From positions 1 to 64,000 of the forward strand of contig JBCDAU010000017.1 of the NCBI GenBank assembly GCA_039185015.1: a stretch of 64,000 bases of DNA, in the 5' to 3' direction. Under the pieces are notes generated by a model. It saw only the letters and a program-made list of their open reading frames with translations, made no database searches and had not been told where the DNA came from. The position numbers were made by a program, and so were the translations under genes. The stretch comes from JBCBSZ01 sp039185015 (GTDB lineage: Bacteria; Actinomycetota; Acidimicrobiia; Acidimicrobiales; Poriferisodalaceae). Shown piece after piece: positions 16,934 through 24,700 of the stretch. Within the stretch, counting starts at the first letter, position 1; every line of letters begins with the position of its first letter.

Positions 16934-17850
16934 CCGGCGTAGACGCCTGCGCCGAACATGGCGGCCCAGGCCAGGCCGAGCGCGAGGAGCACCGGGTCGC
17001 GCAGCACGAGATCGGTGGGATCACCTCCGCCGTCGCGGTCGAGGCGCCGGAGGTACCACAGCACCCCGAAGACGAAGGGCAGCACCGTGAGCTCGAACCA
17101 CGGCACGTCGAGGCCAGCGTCCCTGGCCCGGTCGAGGGCGAACATCGTGTACGACGCGATCGCACCTGCGGCGGCCCCCCGTTGCACGAGGCCCAGGAAC
17201 GACGGCGAGTAGCGAGCCAGGACGAGCCGGTGTCCCTCGGCGTCGATCAGCGAGAGCTCGCCGAGGCGCTTGCCGGCGACCATCAGGGTCGACCCGAACA
17301 ACGCCACGATGAGGAACCAGCCGGACACGTGCACCTCCACCGCTGCGGCGCCGGCGACGGCACGGAGAACGAAACCGGCGGCGACCGTGGCGATGTCGAC
17401 ATAGGCGTAGCGCTTCAGCACCAGGGAGTAGGACGTGGTGACGAGGGCGTAGGTGACGACGACGACGCCCAGCTGCCACGTGATGATCGCGGCGAGGCCG
17501 ATGCCGGCGGCGATGAGCGTCGCACCGATGACCATGGCCTGCCGCACGCTGATCGCACGGGATGCCACCGGTCGGTGCCGCTTGGTCGGGTGCAGGCGGT
17601 CGGCGTCGGCGTCGAACGCGTCGTTGATCGCATAGGTCCCGCTGGCGACGAGTCCGAGAGCGACGAACGCGCCGATGACCGCGACGATCGCGTCTCGCTC
17701 GTCGAGGACCCCCGCCGCGCCGGGCGCAGCGAGGACCAACAGGTTCTTCACCCAGTGGTGGGGTCGGAGGAGGCGGATCGCTGCGGGCCACGAACGTCGC
17801 TGCGAAGGCGGCGCGGTCGCGACCGGGACGACCGACGGGGGTTCGGCCAC
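16930..17850 (-). CDS. ubiA: Decaprenyl-phosphate phosphoribosyltransferase (UbiA superfamily)
   Basis: 306 residues from the GTG at 17850; the M. tuberculosis enzyme has 302. It transfers 5-phosphoribose from PRPP to decaprenyl phosphate, making DPPR, the first committed step toward DPA. The prenyltransferase aspartate motif is N-D-A-F-D-A-D-A-D near residue 65, and about eight to nine membrane helices are visible. The N-terminal R-P-H-H-W-V-K-N is typical of this subgroup. No gene for the DPPR phosphatase is next to it. A near-leaderless promoter at the start makes ubiA-dprE1-dprE2 a likely transcript of its own. Confidence 0.9.
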   Translation of the reverse strand: MAEPPSVVPVATAPPSQRRSWPAAIRLLRPHHWVKNLLVLAAPGAAGVLDERDAIVAVIGAFVALGLVASGTYAINDAFDADADRLHPTKRHRPVASRAISVRQAMVIGATLIAAGIGLAAIITWQLGVVVVTYALVTTSYSLVLKRYAYVDIATVAAGFVLRAVAGAAAVEVHVSGWFLIVALFGSTLMVAGKRLGELSLIDAEGHRLVLARYSPSFLGLVQRGAAAGAIASYTMFALDRARDAGLDVPWFELTVLPFVFGVLWYLRRLDRDGGGDPTDLVLRDPVLLALGLAWAAMFGAGVYAG

Positions 17851-17856
17851 GGGGTC

Positions 17857-17862
17857 AGCGTA
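17857..17862 (-). promoter_or_regulatory. -10 element TACGCT before ubiA
   Basis: Lies 6 nt upstream of the ubiA GTG, in the 37-base gap after the GT-C type gene. It would let ubiA-dprE1-dprE2 be transcribed independently. Confidence 0.5.
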
Positions 17863-17887
17863 GTGAGCGGCGCTCCGGTCGGGCTCC

Positions 17888-19528
17888 TCAGCGCCAGAGC
17901 TCGAGCGGGTCGCCCGTGGGGTCGAGCACCCAGATGCCGGGGTCCACGAAGTCCAATGCCGGTGGCGGATCGGCGAGAGGGCGACGTGTTGCCGAGCCGG
18001 CGGCCTCGCGGTCGGGCAGGCGGCCGGTGGGGACGTCGAGCACGACGACCACCCGGCCGCCGTCCGGGACCTCGACCCGGTCGGCCGGCGCGTCGAAGCG
18101 CCCTTCTGCCAGCTCGAAGAGGGCACCGTCGATCGAGATCGTGTCGACGCGCGGCTCGGCAACGATCGTGGTCAGCGCGTAGTAGACGGGCACGTCCCGG
18201 ATCAGCGCCGTCGCCTGGCGGAACCGATAGCCGCCGTTGTCGGCCGCGAACAGGACGACGTCGCGTCCCGGCTCCAGCTCGTCGGCGAGGCGGGCGAACG
18301 CGTCGCCCTCGCGGTCGACGCGCCGGATCTCGGCCCACGTGTAGGCGTACGGGGCCCCGGCCGCGGTGTCGTCGAACGGCGACGGGACCACGCCCTCGAG
18401 TCGAGCGGGCAGCAGCGCGTCGGTCGAGAGGAACAGCGCCGCCTGGACGAACGCCGCAAGCCCGAGCGCGACGACACCGAGCCGTTGCCAATGGCCGACG
18501 AGCGAGCCGACCGCGAGCGCGGCACCGAGCAGCAGCACCGGGCTGTACGACAGGAGGTACCCGGCCTTCGGGAAGTGGACGAGCCCGGCGACGAGGAGCG
18601 GGGGGAGCGCGACGGCGGCGATGCCGAAGGCGGCGAGGCGTCGTCGTGGATCGGGTGCTGCCCCTCCGCCCGCGAGGCGGCCCGCCACCCACAGCCCGAC
18701 GATCGGGATCGCCGCGGACACGACCAGGACGCTCTGCACGAACGTGTTGCGTCGGTTCGCCGCGGCCTCGGGTCCGCCCTCGAGCGTCGACGTCACCCGT
18801 GATGCATCGGACCAGATGTCCTGGGTCGTCTCGAGCCAGGCGCCGAGCCCACCCGGCTGTTCGAGGGCGAGCGGGATGAGCCAGACCGACGTCGCCGCCG
18901 CGCCGGCGGCGATCGGTCGGATGAGGTGGGCGGGCGTTCGAACGCAGCGGGCAGCGATCAGCAGGACCGCGGGCGCGTACAGCACGGCGATGCTCGGTCG
19001 GAAGCCCGACGACAGCCCGACCACGACGGCGGCCCACATCAGCTCGGTCCCGCCCGGCCGGGCGCGGACGACCAGCCAGACGAGCGCGACGGCGGCGAGC
19101 GCGTCGAACCCGTAGGTCGCGGCGATCGACCCGTAGAACCAAGCGATCGGGTTCGTCGCGACGAGCGCGGCACCGGCGAGGGCGACGGGTCGGGGCACGA
19201 GATCGGCGAGCACGACGAAGGCGATCGCGGCACCGGCCGCCGAGGTGATCGCAGCGACCAGCACGAGCGAGTCGTGGGCATCGAGTGGGGTCAGGACGTC
19301 CGCCAGCGCGCCGAGCCGGACGTAGAGCCAGTAGCCGGGCGCGTGAGGCGTCCGCTCGACGACGTCGAACCCGCCGACGCCGAGCGTCAGGTTGGCGGAG
19401 TCCCACTCGGTCGGGTGCCCGGCGCGGGTCGCCAGGCGCGCGACGAGGGTGACGACGGCGACGATGGCGACGTCACGCCGTCGCGACGAGGCGCGCTCGG
19501 CCTCCCGCGGCGAGTCGAGGACGGTCAC
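17888..19528 (-). CDS. Polytopic membrane protein, GT-C glycosyltransferase-like
   Basis: 546 residues with about nine to eleven membrane helices in the first 370 residues and a soluble C-terminal domain outside. The first loop reads E-W-D-S-A-N-L then P-H-A-P-G-Y-W-L-Y. This is the acidic-loop pattern of DUF2723/GT39-type transferases that use polyprenyl-phosphate sugars as donors. Placement directly upstream of the DPA genes makes a decaprenyl-phosphate-sugar donor plausible, but this is context only. GTG start at 19528, 26 bases from the divergent methyltransferase. Confidence 0.7.
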   Translation of the reverse strand: MTVLDSPREAERASSRRRDVAIVAVVTLVARLATRAGHPTEWDSANLTLGVGGFDVVERTPHAPGYWLYVRLGALADVLTPLDAHDSLVLVAAITSAAGAAIAFVVLADLVPRPVALAGAALVATNPIAWFYGSIAATYGFDALAAVALVWLVVRARPGGTELMWAAVVVGLSSGFRPSIAVLYAPAVLLIAARCVRTPAHLIRPIAAGAAATSVWLIPLALEQPGGLGAWLETTQDIWSDASRVTSTLEGGPEAAANRRNTFVQSVLVVSAAIPIVGLWVAGRLAGGGAAPDPRRRLAAFGIAAVALPPLLVAGLVHFPKAGYLLSYSPVLLLGAALAVGSLVGHWQRLGVVALGLAAFVQAALFLSTDALLPARLEGVVPSPFDDTAAGAPYAYTWAEIRRVDREGDAFARLADELEPGRDVVLFAADNGGYRFRQATALIRDVPVYYALTTIVAEPRVDTISIDGALFELAEGRFDAPADRVEVPDGGRVVVVLDVPTGRLPDREAAGSATRRPLADPPPALDFVDPGIWVLDPTGDPLELWR

Positions 19529-19542
19529 GACGTCGAGGAGCC

Positions 19543-19548
19543 TACGAT
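19543..19548 (+). promoter_or_regulatory. -10 element TACGAT
   Basis: Lies 6 nt before the ATG at 19555, inside the 26-base divergent gap. Confidence 0.5.
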
Positions 19549-19554
19549 GCGCCG

Positions 19555-20523
19555 ATGCTCGATCAGCTCCGCCGGCTCGCCGGTCGCGCCCGTGACCGCA
19601 TCCCGACCCCTCCGGCGTCGGTCACCTCCCGGCTCCCGGGCCGCGGGCGGGGCCTGCCGACGTCGATCGCCGAGCTGGACCCCGAGACCCACGTCCGCCT
19701 GGCCTACGACTACGTGCTCGGTCGACCGGCCGACGACGCCGGGCTGCGGAACTACCTCGATCACCTCGCCGCCGGCACCCGCGACCGGCGAGCGGTCGTC
19801 GAGGAGATGCAGGGCAGCGACGAGCACTGGTTCGGCCACGCGCTCCGCTACGCCGACGCCGGCATCGCGATCCACCGTTCCCGCTGCCTCTTCGTGCAGC
19901 AGCTCCCCGCCGCCCGTCGGATCCTCGACATCGGCGGCACCCATCAGCAGTCACCCGAGGGGGCGATGATCCACCTTGGCTACCCCTACGCCTGGGAGCG
20001 GATGGTCATCGTCGACCTCCCGCCCGACGAGCGGCATCCGCTGTACCAGCAGATGCGCTCCGACGAGCCCGTGCAGAGCCGACTCGGCCCGGTCGAGTAC
20101 TCGTTCCACTCCATGGCCGACCTCTCCCGCTTCGAGGACGGCTCCTTCGACCTCGTGTACTCGGGCCAGACCTTCGAGCACGTTCCCGAGGACGTCGGTG
20201 ACGAGGTGCTCGCCGAGGTGCGGCGGGTGCTGTCTCCCGGCGGATGGTTCGCGCTCGACACCCCGAACGGGGCGGCGTGCCGCCTGCAGCTCGCCGGGAC
20301 CGGCGAGACCGTCACGAATCCCGATCACGACATCGAGTACGACCACGGCCCGCTGCGGGACAAGCTCGTCACCGCCGGGTTCGACGTCGAGCAGCAGGTC
20401 GGTCTCACGCACCTCCCGAACACCTTCGCCCAGGGCGTGTTCGACCCGTCGGAGATGCACCACACCGGCATGTACGCCGACATCGAGCGGTGCTACCTGC
20501 TCGCGTACGTCTGCCGCAGGTGA
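19555..20523 (+). CDS. Methyltransferase with N-terminal DUF4214-like segment
   Basis: 322 residues. Residues ~40-90 match the DUF4214 pattern (Y-D-Y-V-L-G-R-x-A-D-D-A-G-L-R-N-Y, then a G-S-D-E-H motif), which often occurs in surface-polysaccharide proteins. Residues ~110-300 form a class I methyltransferase: I-L-D-I-G-G-T-H in place of the usual D-x-G-x-G, then F-D-L-V-Y-S-G-Q-T-F-E-H-V and L-S-P-G-G-W. With the adjacent GT-C gene it suggests modification of a cell-wall glycan. The target is not known. Confidence 0.78.
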   Translation: MLDQLRRLAGRARDRIPTPPASVTSRLPGRGRGLPTSIAELDPETHVRLAYDYVLGRPADDAGLRNYLDHLAAGTRDRRAVVEEMQGSDEHWFGHALRYADAGIAIHRSRCLFVQQLPAARRILDIGGTHQQSPEGAMIHLGYPYAWERMVIVDLPPDERHPLYQQMRSDEPVQSRLGPVEYSFHSMADLSRFEDGSFDLVYSGQTFEHVPEDVGDEVLAEVRRVLSPGGWFALDTPNGAACRLQLAGTGETVTNPDHDIEYDHGPLRDKLVTAGFDVEQQVGLTHLPNTFAQGVFDPSEMHHTGMYADIERCYLLAYVCRR

Positions 20524-20527
20524 GGCG

Positions 20528-21946
20528 TCAGCCCTCGTCCGTCTCATCGTCGGCGTCGGCCTCGCCGTCGCTCTCCTCGCCCTCGCCGTCCGTCTCGGCG
20601 TCCTCGGCGACGAGCGCCTCGGCCGCCGGTCCGATCCCGACGGTCGCGATCGGCTGCTGGGTGCCGTCGGCGTCGAACTGGAAGACGTCGTAGACACCGG
20701 AGGTCGGGAGCCCGTCGGCGTCGAGGTCGACGCCGGAGGCACCGACGTAGTCGATGTCGGTGCCCTCCTCGATGAGCGGCAGGCACTCGGCGAAGGTCGA
20801 GCAGGCCGTGCCTCCGGTGGTGACCTCGACGATCGCTCCGGCGAGCGCACTCGGCTCGGACGCCCCCGTGGACGCAGCGGCGAGCGCGGTCACGATGACG
20901 CAGTCGTAGGCCTGGGCGGCGAAGAAGGTGTCGATGTTGCCGGCGAAGTCGGTGAAGGCCGCCTCGAAGAACTCGCCGCCGAGCGGCGCCTGGTCGGTCG
21001 GCACCGTGCCCCGGACGCCGTCGACCAGGCCGGGGTTCGCCGGATCGACGAGCTCACCGAGCAGCGGTGACGCGATCGCGTCGTTGACGAGGACGTCGTC
21101 ACCGGCGAAGCCGGCCTCGAGCAGACCGCGCAGCACTCCGGGACCCTCGTCGCCGCCGAGCAGCACGACGGTGTCGGGACCCGACTCGACGACGAGCTCG
21201 ACGGCGGCGGAGGTGTCGGCTGCGCCCGGGTCGTAGGTCTGCTCGAGCACGACATCGATCTCCCGGTCCGCGAGCTCGGCGGCCAACCGGGCGGACAACC
21301 GGAGGCCGACCTCGTCCTCGGCGGCGAGCAGGGCGACCGTGGTCGCCGGGCTGCCGGCGACCAGATCGGCGATGGCCACCATCTGGAGCAGGTCTGCCGG
21401 CGCGGTGCGGAACGCGAGGCCGCCGTCGTCGCGAGCGATCAGCTCGACGCTGGTGGTCGCGGGCAGGCAGCTCAGCGCCGGCCGGGCGATGATCGTGTCG
21501 AACACCCGGCGCGTCACCCCGTCGACCGCCGGACCGACGACGACGTCGGCGCGACCGTCGAGCACCGGCACCAACGCCAGCTCGGCCTGGGCGGCGTCGG
21601 ATCCGCTGTCGGCCGAGACCAGGCCGACCGGGCCGTCCAACACCCCGCCGGCCTCGTTCACGTCGATCACCGCGAGCTCGACGGCTCGGATGAGCGGCGG
21701 CCCCAGCGACGCCAGGCTGCCGGTCTCGGGGAGCAGCGAGCCGATGGTGAGCACCCCGTCCTCGGCCACCGCCGCGAGGGTGGTCGGCGGCGCGGTCGTC
21801 GATGCCGACGGCTGCGTCGTGACCGGCGCCTCGGTCGTGAAGGTGGTGGTCGGTTGCGGCGCGCCGGTCGGGACCTCGCTCGTCTCGCACGCGGTGAGCG
21901 CGAGCGCGACGGTCGCCGCGACGGCGATCCACGACCTGGACGGCAT
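20528..21946 (-). CDS. LivK-like periplasmic-binding lipoprotein
   Basis: 472 residues. The lipobox L-T-A-C is near residue 20, followed by a T/P/S-rich spacer. A type I periplasmic-binding fold starts at L-T-I-G-S-L-L-P-E-T-G near residue 67. This is the Peripla_BP_6 family that feeds branched-chain amino-acid ABC transporters or acts as a sensor. The last 30 residues are almost all D, E and G. There is no permease or ATPase gene nearby, so it may be an orphan receptor. The ATG has an aggag site 5 nt upstream. Confidence 0.82.
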   Translation of the reverse strand: MPSRSWIAVAATVALALTACETSEVPTGAPQPTTTFTTEAPVTTQPSASTTAPPTTLAAVAEDGVLTIGSLLPETGSLASLGPPLIRAVELAVIDVNEAGGVLDGPVGLVSADSGSDAAQAELALVPVLDGRADVVVGPAVDGVTRRVFDTIIARPALSCLPATTSVELIARDDGGLAFRTAPADLLQMVAIADLVAGSPATTVALLAAEDEVGLRLSARLAAELADREIDVVLEQTYDPGAADTSAAVELVVESGPDTVVLLGGDEGPGVLRGLLEAGFAGDDVLVNDAIASPLLGELVDPANPGLVDGVRGTVPTDQAPLGGEFFEAAFTDFAGNIDTFFAAQAYDCVIVTALAAASTGASEPSALAGAIVEVTTGGTACSTFAECLPLIEEGTDIDYVGASGVDLDADGLPTSGVYDVFQFDADGTQQPIATVGIGPAAEALVAEDAETDGEGEESDGEADADDETDEG

Positions 21947-22055
21947 CCGTTCTCCTGCGGCTGAGCGGACTGGCAGCGGACCAGTGTCCTACAGCACGGG
22001 CGCGCCCTCGGGGATTCGCCCCGCCCTGGACCCGCCCCCGACGCTCGGCAGTCCG

Positions 22056-22061
22056 TAGCAT
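22056..22061 (+). promoter_or_regulatory. -10 element TAGCAT
   Basis: Lies 21 nt before the acyl-CoA dehydrogenase GTG. It gives a short leader that contains the ggaggagg ribosome site. Confidence 0.4.
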
Positions 22062-22082
22062 GCAGGCGGGAGGAGGTTGATC

Positions 22083-23876
22083 GTGACCGACTATCGCGCC
22101 CCTGTGGACGACATGCGCTTCGTGCTCGAGCACATCGCCGGCTTGCCGGCGCTGGCCGGGTTGCCGGAGCTGGAGCACGCCGACACCGACACGGTCGGTG
22201 CGCTCGTGGAGGAGTCCGCGCGGTTCTTCGAGGAGGTCGTCGCCCCACTCAACCGGGTCGGCGACACCGTGGGCGCCAAGGTCGAGGGCGACGGCGTGGT
22301 GATGCCCGAGGGCTTCGGCGACGCCTACCAGCGCTACATCGACGCCGGCTGGGGTTCGATCCCGTTCGAGGCGGAGTTCGGCGGCGGTGGGTTCCCGTGG
22401 CTGGTCGCCGTGGCCGTCCAGGAGATGCTCACGTCGGCGAACATGGGCTTCTCGCTGTGCCCGCTGCTGACCCAGGGTGCCGTCGACCTGCTCACCGAGC
22501 ACGCCTCGGACGAGCAGAAGGGCACGTATCTACCCAAGCTCATCTCCGGTGAGTGGAGCGGCACGATGAACCTCACCGAGCCGCAGGCCGGCTCCGACGT
22601 CGGTGCGGTCTCGACCAAGGCCGTCCCGGCCGACGACGGCACGTACCGGATCAGCGGCCAGAAGATCTACATCACGTACGGCGAGCACGACATGGCCGAC
22701 AACATCGTCCACCTGGTGTTGGCCCGCACCCCTGACGCTCCTCCGGGGACGAAGGGAATCTCGTGCTTCATCGTGCCGAAGTTCCTGCCCGACGCCGACG
22801 GCGCCCCGGGCGAGCGCAACGGAGTCTCGGTCGTGTCGATCGAGCACAAGATCGGGATCCACGCCAGCCCGACGTGCGTGCTCGCGTTCGAGGACGCCAC
22901 CGGCTTCCTGATCGGCGACGAGAACGCCGGGATGCGCTTCATGTTCACGATGATGAACAACGCCCGCCTCTCCGTCGGCCTCCAGGGACTGTGCCTGGGC
23001 GAGCGGTCGTACCAGCAGGCGCTCGACTACGCCAAGGAGCGGGTGCAGGGCCGTGCGGTCGGCACCGACCGGCCACGGGGGGAGGCATCGCCGATCGTCG
23101 AGCACGCCGACGTCCGTCGCATGCTCATGCTGATGAAGGCCAACGTCGAGGCGATGCGGTGCGTGATGTACCGCAACGCGGCGGCCATCGACCGGTCGAA
23201 GTACGGCGCCTCACCCGAGGACCGCACGATGGGCGAGGCCGAGGCCGCGCTCCTCACGCCGATCTCGAAGGGCTGGGGCACCGACCTCGGCGTGGAGCTC
23301 ACCTCGCTGGCCATCCAGGTCTACGGCGGCATGGGCTACGTCGAGGAGACCGGCGTCGCCCAGCACTGGCGTGATGCCCGCATCGCGCCCATCTACGAGG
23401 GCACCAACGGCATCCAGGCCGCTGACCTCGTCGGGCGCAAGCTGCCGATGGACGGTGGCGGTGTCGTGAAGCACGAGCTGGCCGCCATGCGCGAGCTCGC
23501 CGACGCGCTGACCGCCGACGCCGAGCTCGCCGACCTCGGCCCTGCGCTCGCGACGGCGATCGATCGCCTCGACGAGGCATCGCAGTGGATGCTCGGTCGG
23601 CTCCAGGAGTCGCCCGTCGACGCCATGGCCGGCTCGTCGCCCTACCTCCGGCTCTTCGGGGTCGTCGAGGGCGCCTCGGAGCTCGCCCGCTCGGCGCTCG
23701 TGGCCAAGCGCCTGCTCGCCGACGGCGACCACGGCTTCGACGACCAGTTTCTCGCCGACAAGGCCGCGACCGCCCGCTTCTACATCGAGCAGGTCGTGCC
23801 CGAGTCCGCCGGCCTCGCCGAGATGGCGACCAGCGGCGCCTCGGCGACGTTCGCACTCCCGGTCGATCGCCTCTGA
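22083..23876 (+). CDS. Acyl-CoA dehydrogenase, long form
   Basis: 597 residues from the GTG at 22083, chosen because aggagg ends 6 nt before it; TTG at 22077 is too close. It oxidises acyl-CoA to enoyl-CoA with FAD in beta-oxidation. The FAD/substrate signature M-N-L-T-E-P-Q-A-G-S-D is near residue 160. The Y-G-G-M-G-Y-V-E-E and Y-E-G-T-N-G-I-Q segments, with the catalytic Glu in Y-E-G, are at ~415-445. A ~130-residue C-terminal extension is typical of the large FadE5-like class. Two small genes follow within 4 bases. Confidence 0.9.
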   Translation: MTDYRAPVDDMRFVLEHIAGLPALAGLPELEHADTDTVGALVEESARFFEEVVAPLNRVGDTVGAKVEGDGVVMPEGFGDAYQRYIDAGWGSIPFEAEFGGGGFPWLVAVAVQEMLTSANMGFSLCPLLTQGAVDLLTEHASDEQKGTYLPKLISGEWSGTMNLTEPQAGSDVGAVSTKAVPADDGTYRISGQKIYITYGEHDMADNIVHLVLARTPDAPPGTKGISCFIVPKFLPDADGAPGERNGVSVVSIEHKIGIHASPTCVLAFEDATGFLIGDENAGMRFMFTMMNNARLSVGLQGLCLGERSYQQALDYAKERVQGRAVGTDRPRGEASPIVEHADVRRMLMLMKANVEAMRCVMYRNAAAIDRSKYGASPEDRTMGEAEAALLTPISKGWGTDLGVELTSLAIQVYGGMGYVEETGVAQHWRDARIAPIYEGTNGIQAADLVGRKLPMDGGGVVKHELAAMRELADALTADAELADLGPALATAIDRLDEASQWMLGRLQESPVDAMAGSSPYLRLFGVVEGASELARSALVAKRLLADGDHGFDDQFLADKAATARFYIEQVVPESAGLAEMATSGASATFALPVDRL

Positions 23877-23880
23877 CCGG

Positions 23881-24351
23881 GTGAGCTCCGACGACGACCA
23901 GCTCTTCGTCGAGGTGTCGACGCGTCTCGCCGACGCGCTCGTCGAGACGGTGCCGAGCTGGGTCGAGCGCCGGGTCGTGGAGCTGCACGATGCCTGGGCC
24001 GGCGCGACCCCGCCCGAGGTCGTCGACGCGGCCGTTGCTGCCGGCCGAGCGGCCGGGGACCAGCTGCGTCGCCGTCTCGACGCCCTGTTCGCGCTCGACC
24101 TCGATCGGCAGCGAGCGAACCCCCTGCAGATCCTCCGCGAGCTCGGCACTCACCCGGCTGGGGTGCTGCGGGCCGCCGGGGTACCGGAGGTCGTGCGAGA
24201 CGCCGACGCCGAACGGCTGTTCCCCGACGACGTGTACGACCTCGGCCCGGCCTCCTTCACCGACATCGACCCCGACCTCCACGAGCTCGGGCTCGTGTGG
24301 GGCGCAGCCAAGGCGAAGGCCCACCTCGCTCGACGGAGGGCGGCCGGATGA
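23881..24351 (+). CDS. Conserved hypothetical protein
   Basis: 156 residues from the GTG at 23881, only 4 bases after the dehydrogenase stop. Mostly alpha-helical, rich in Ala, Arg, Asp and Glu, with no cysteine and no membrane segment. A C-terminal L-V-W-G-A-A-K-A-K-A-H-L motif stands out. I do not recognise a family. It overlaps the next gene by 4 bp, so the three genes 22083-24689 should be one transcript. Confidence 0.7.
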   Translation: MSSDDDQLFVEVSTRLADALVETVPSWVERRVVELHDAWAGATPPEVVDAAVAAGRAAGDQLRRRLDALFALDLDRQRANPLQILRELGTHPAGVLRAAGVPEVVRDADAERLFPDDVYDLGPASFTDIDPDLHELGLVWGAAKAKAHLARRRAAG

Positions 24352-24689
24352 GGATCGTCGGCTACGTCCCCGACCTCATGGACCGGAGCCGCTGGTCGGC
24401 GGTCGCTCACGTCGCCGAGCCGGCCGACCTGGCCGGGGCCGAGGCCGACCTGGTCGTCGTCGACCTCGATCGGCTGCCCACGCTCGATCTGCTGGCCGAC
24501 ATCGGCGCGCCGACGTTGGGGTTCTGCTCCCACGTCCACGACGAGCTGCGGGACGCTGCGCTCGCCGCGGGCTGCGATGAGGTGGTGCCCCGGAGCCGGA
24601 TGGCACGTGTGCTCACCGATCGCCTGACGGGCGCGGAGGACGTGCGTCGACCTGACGAGACCGGGCCGACGCCCGAGACCGGTCGCTAG
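24348..24689 (+). CDS. Small protein, degenerate receiver-like
   Basis: 113 residues from the ATG at 24348. The pattern of alternating strands and helices resembles a response-regulator receiver: A-D-L-V-V-V-D-L-D-R-L-P-T in the place of the phospho-Asp strand, then G-F-C-S-H-V-H and A-G-C-D-E-V-V-P-R-S-R. The early acidic pair and the late Lys are missing, so phosphorylation is doubtful. The function is unknown. Confidence 0.65.
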   Translation: MRIVGYVPDLMDRSRWSAVAHVAEPADLAGAEADLVVVDLDRLPTLDLLADIGAPTLGFCSHVHDELRDAALAAGCDEVVPRSRMARVLTDRLTGAEDVRRPDETGPTPETGR

Positions 24690-24692
24690 GGT
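24687..24692 (+). promoter_or_regulatory. -10 element TAGGGT
   Basis: Lies 8 nt before the glnD ATG and overlaps the stop of the small gene before it. Confidence 0.45.
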
Positions 24693-24700
24693 CCGAGGGC

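Noticed and set aside
20528..21946. Complete branched-chain amino-acid ABC transporter
   Set aside because: Only the binding lipoprotein is present; no permease or ATPase gene lies nearby.
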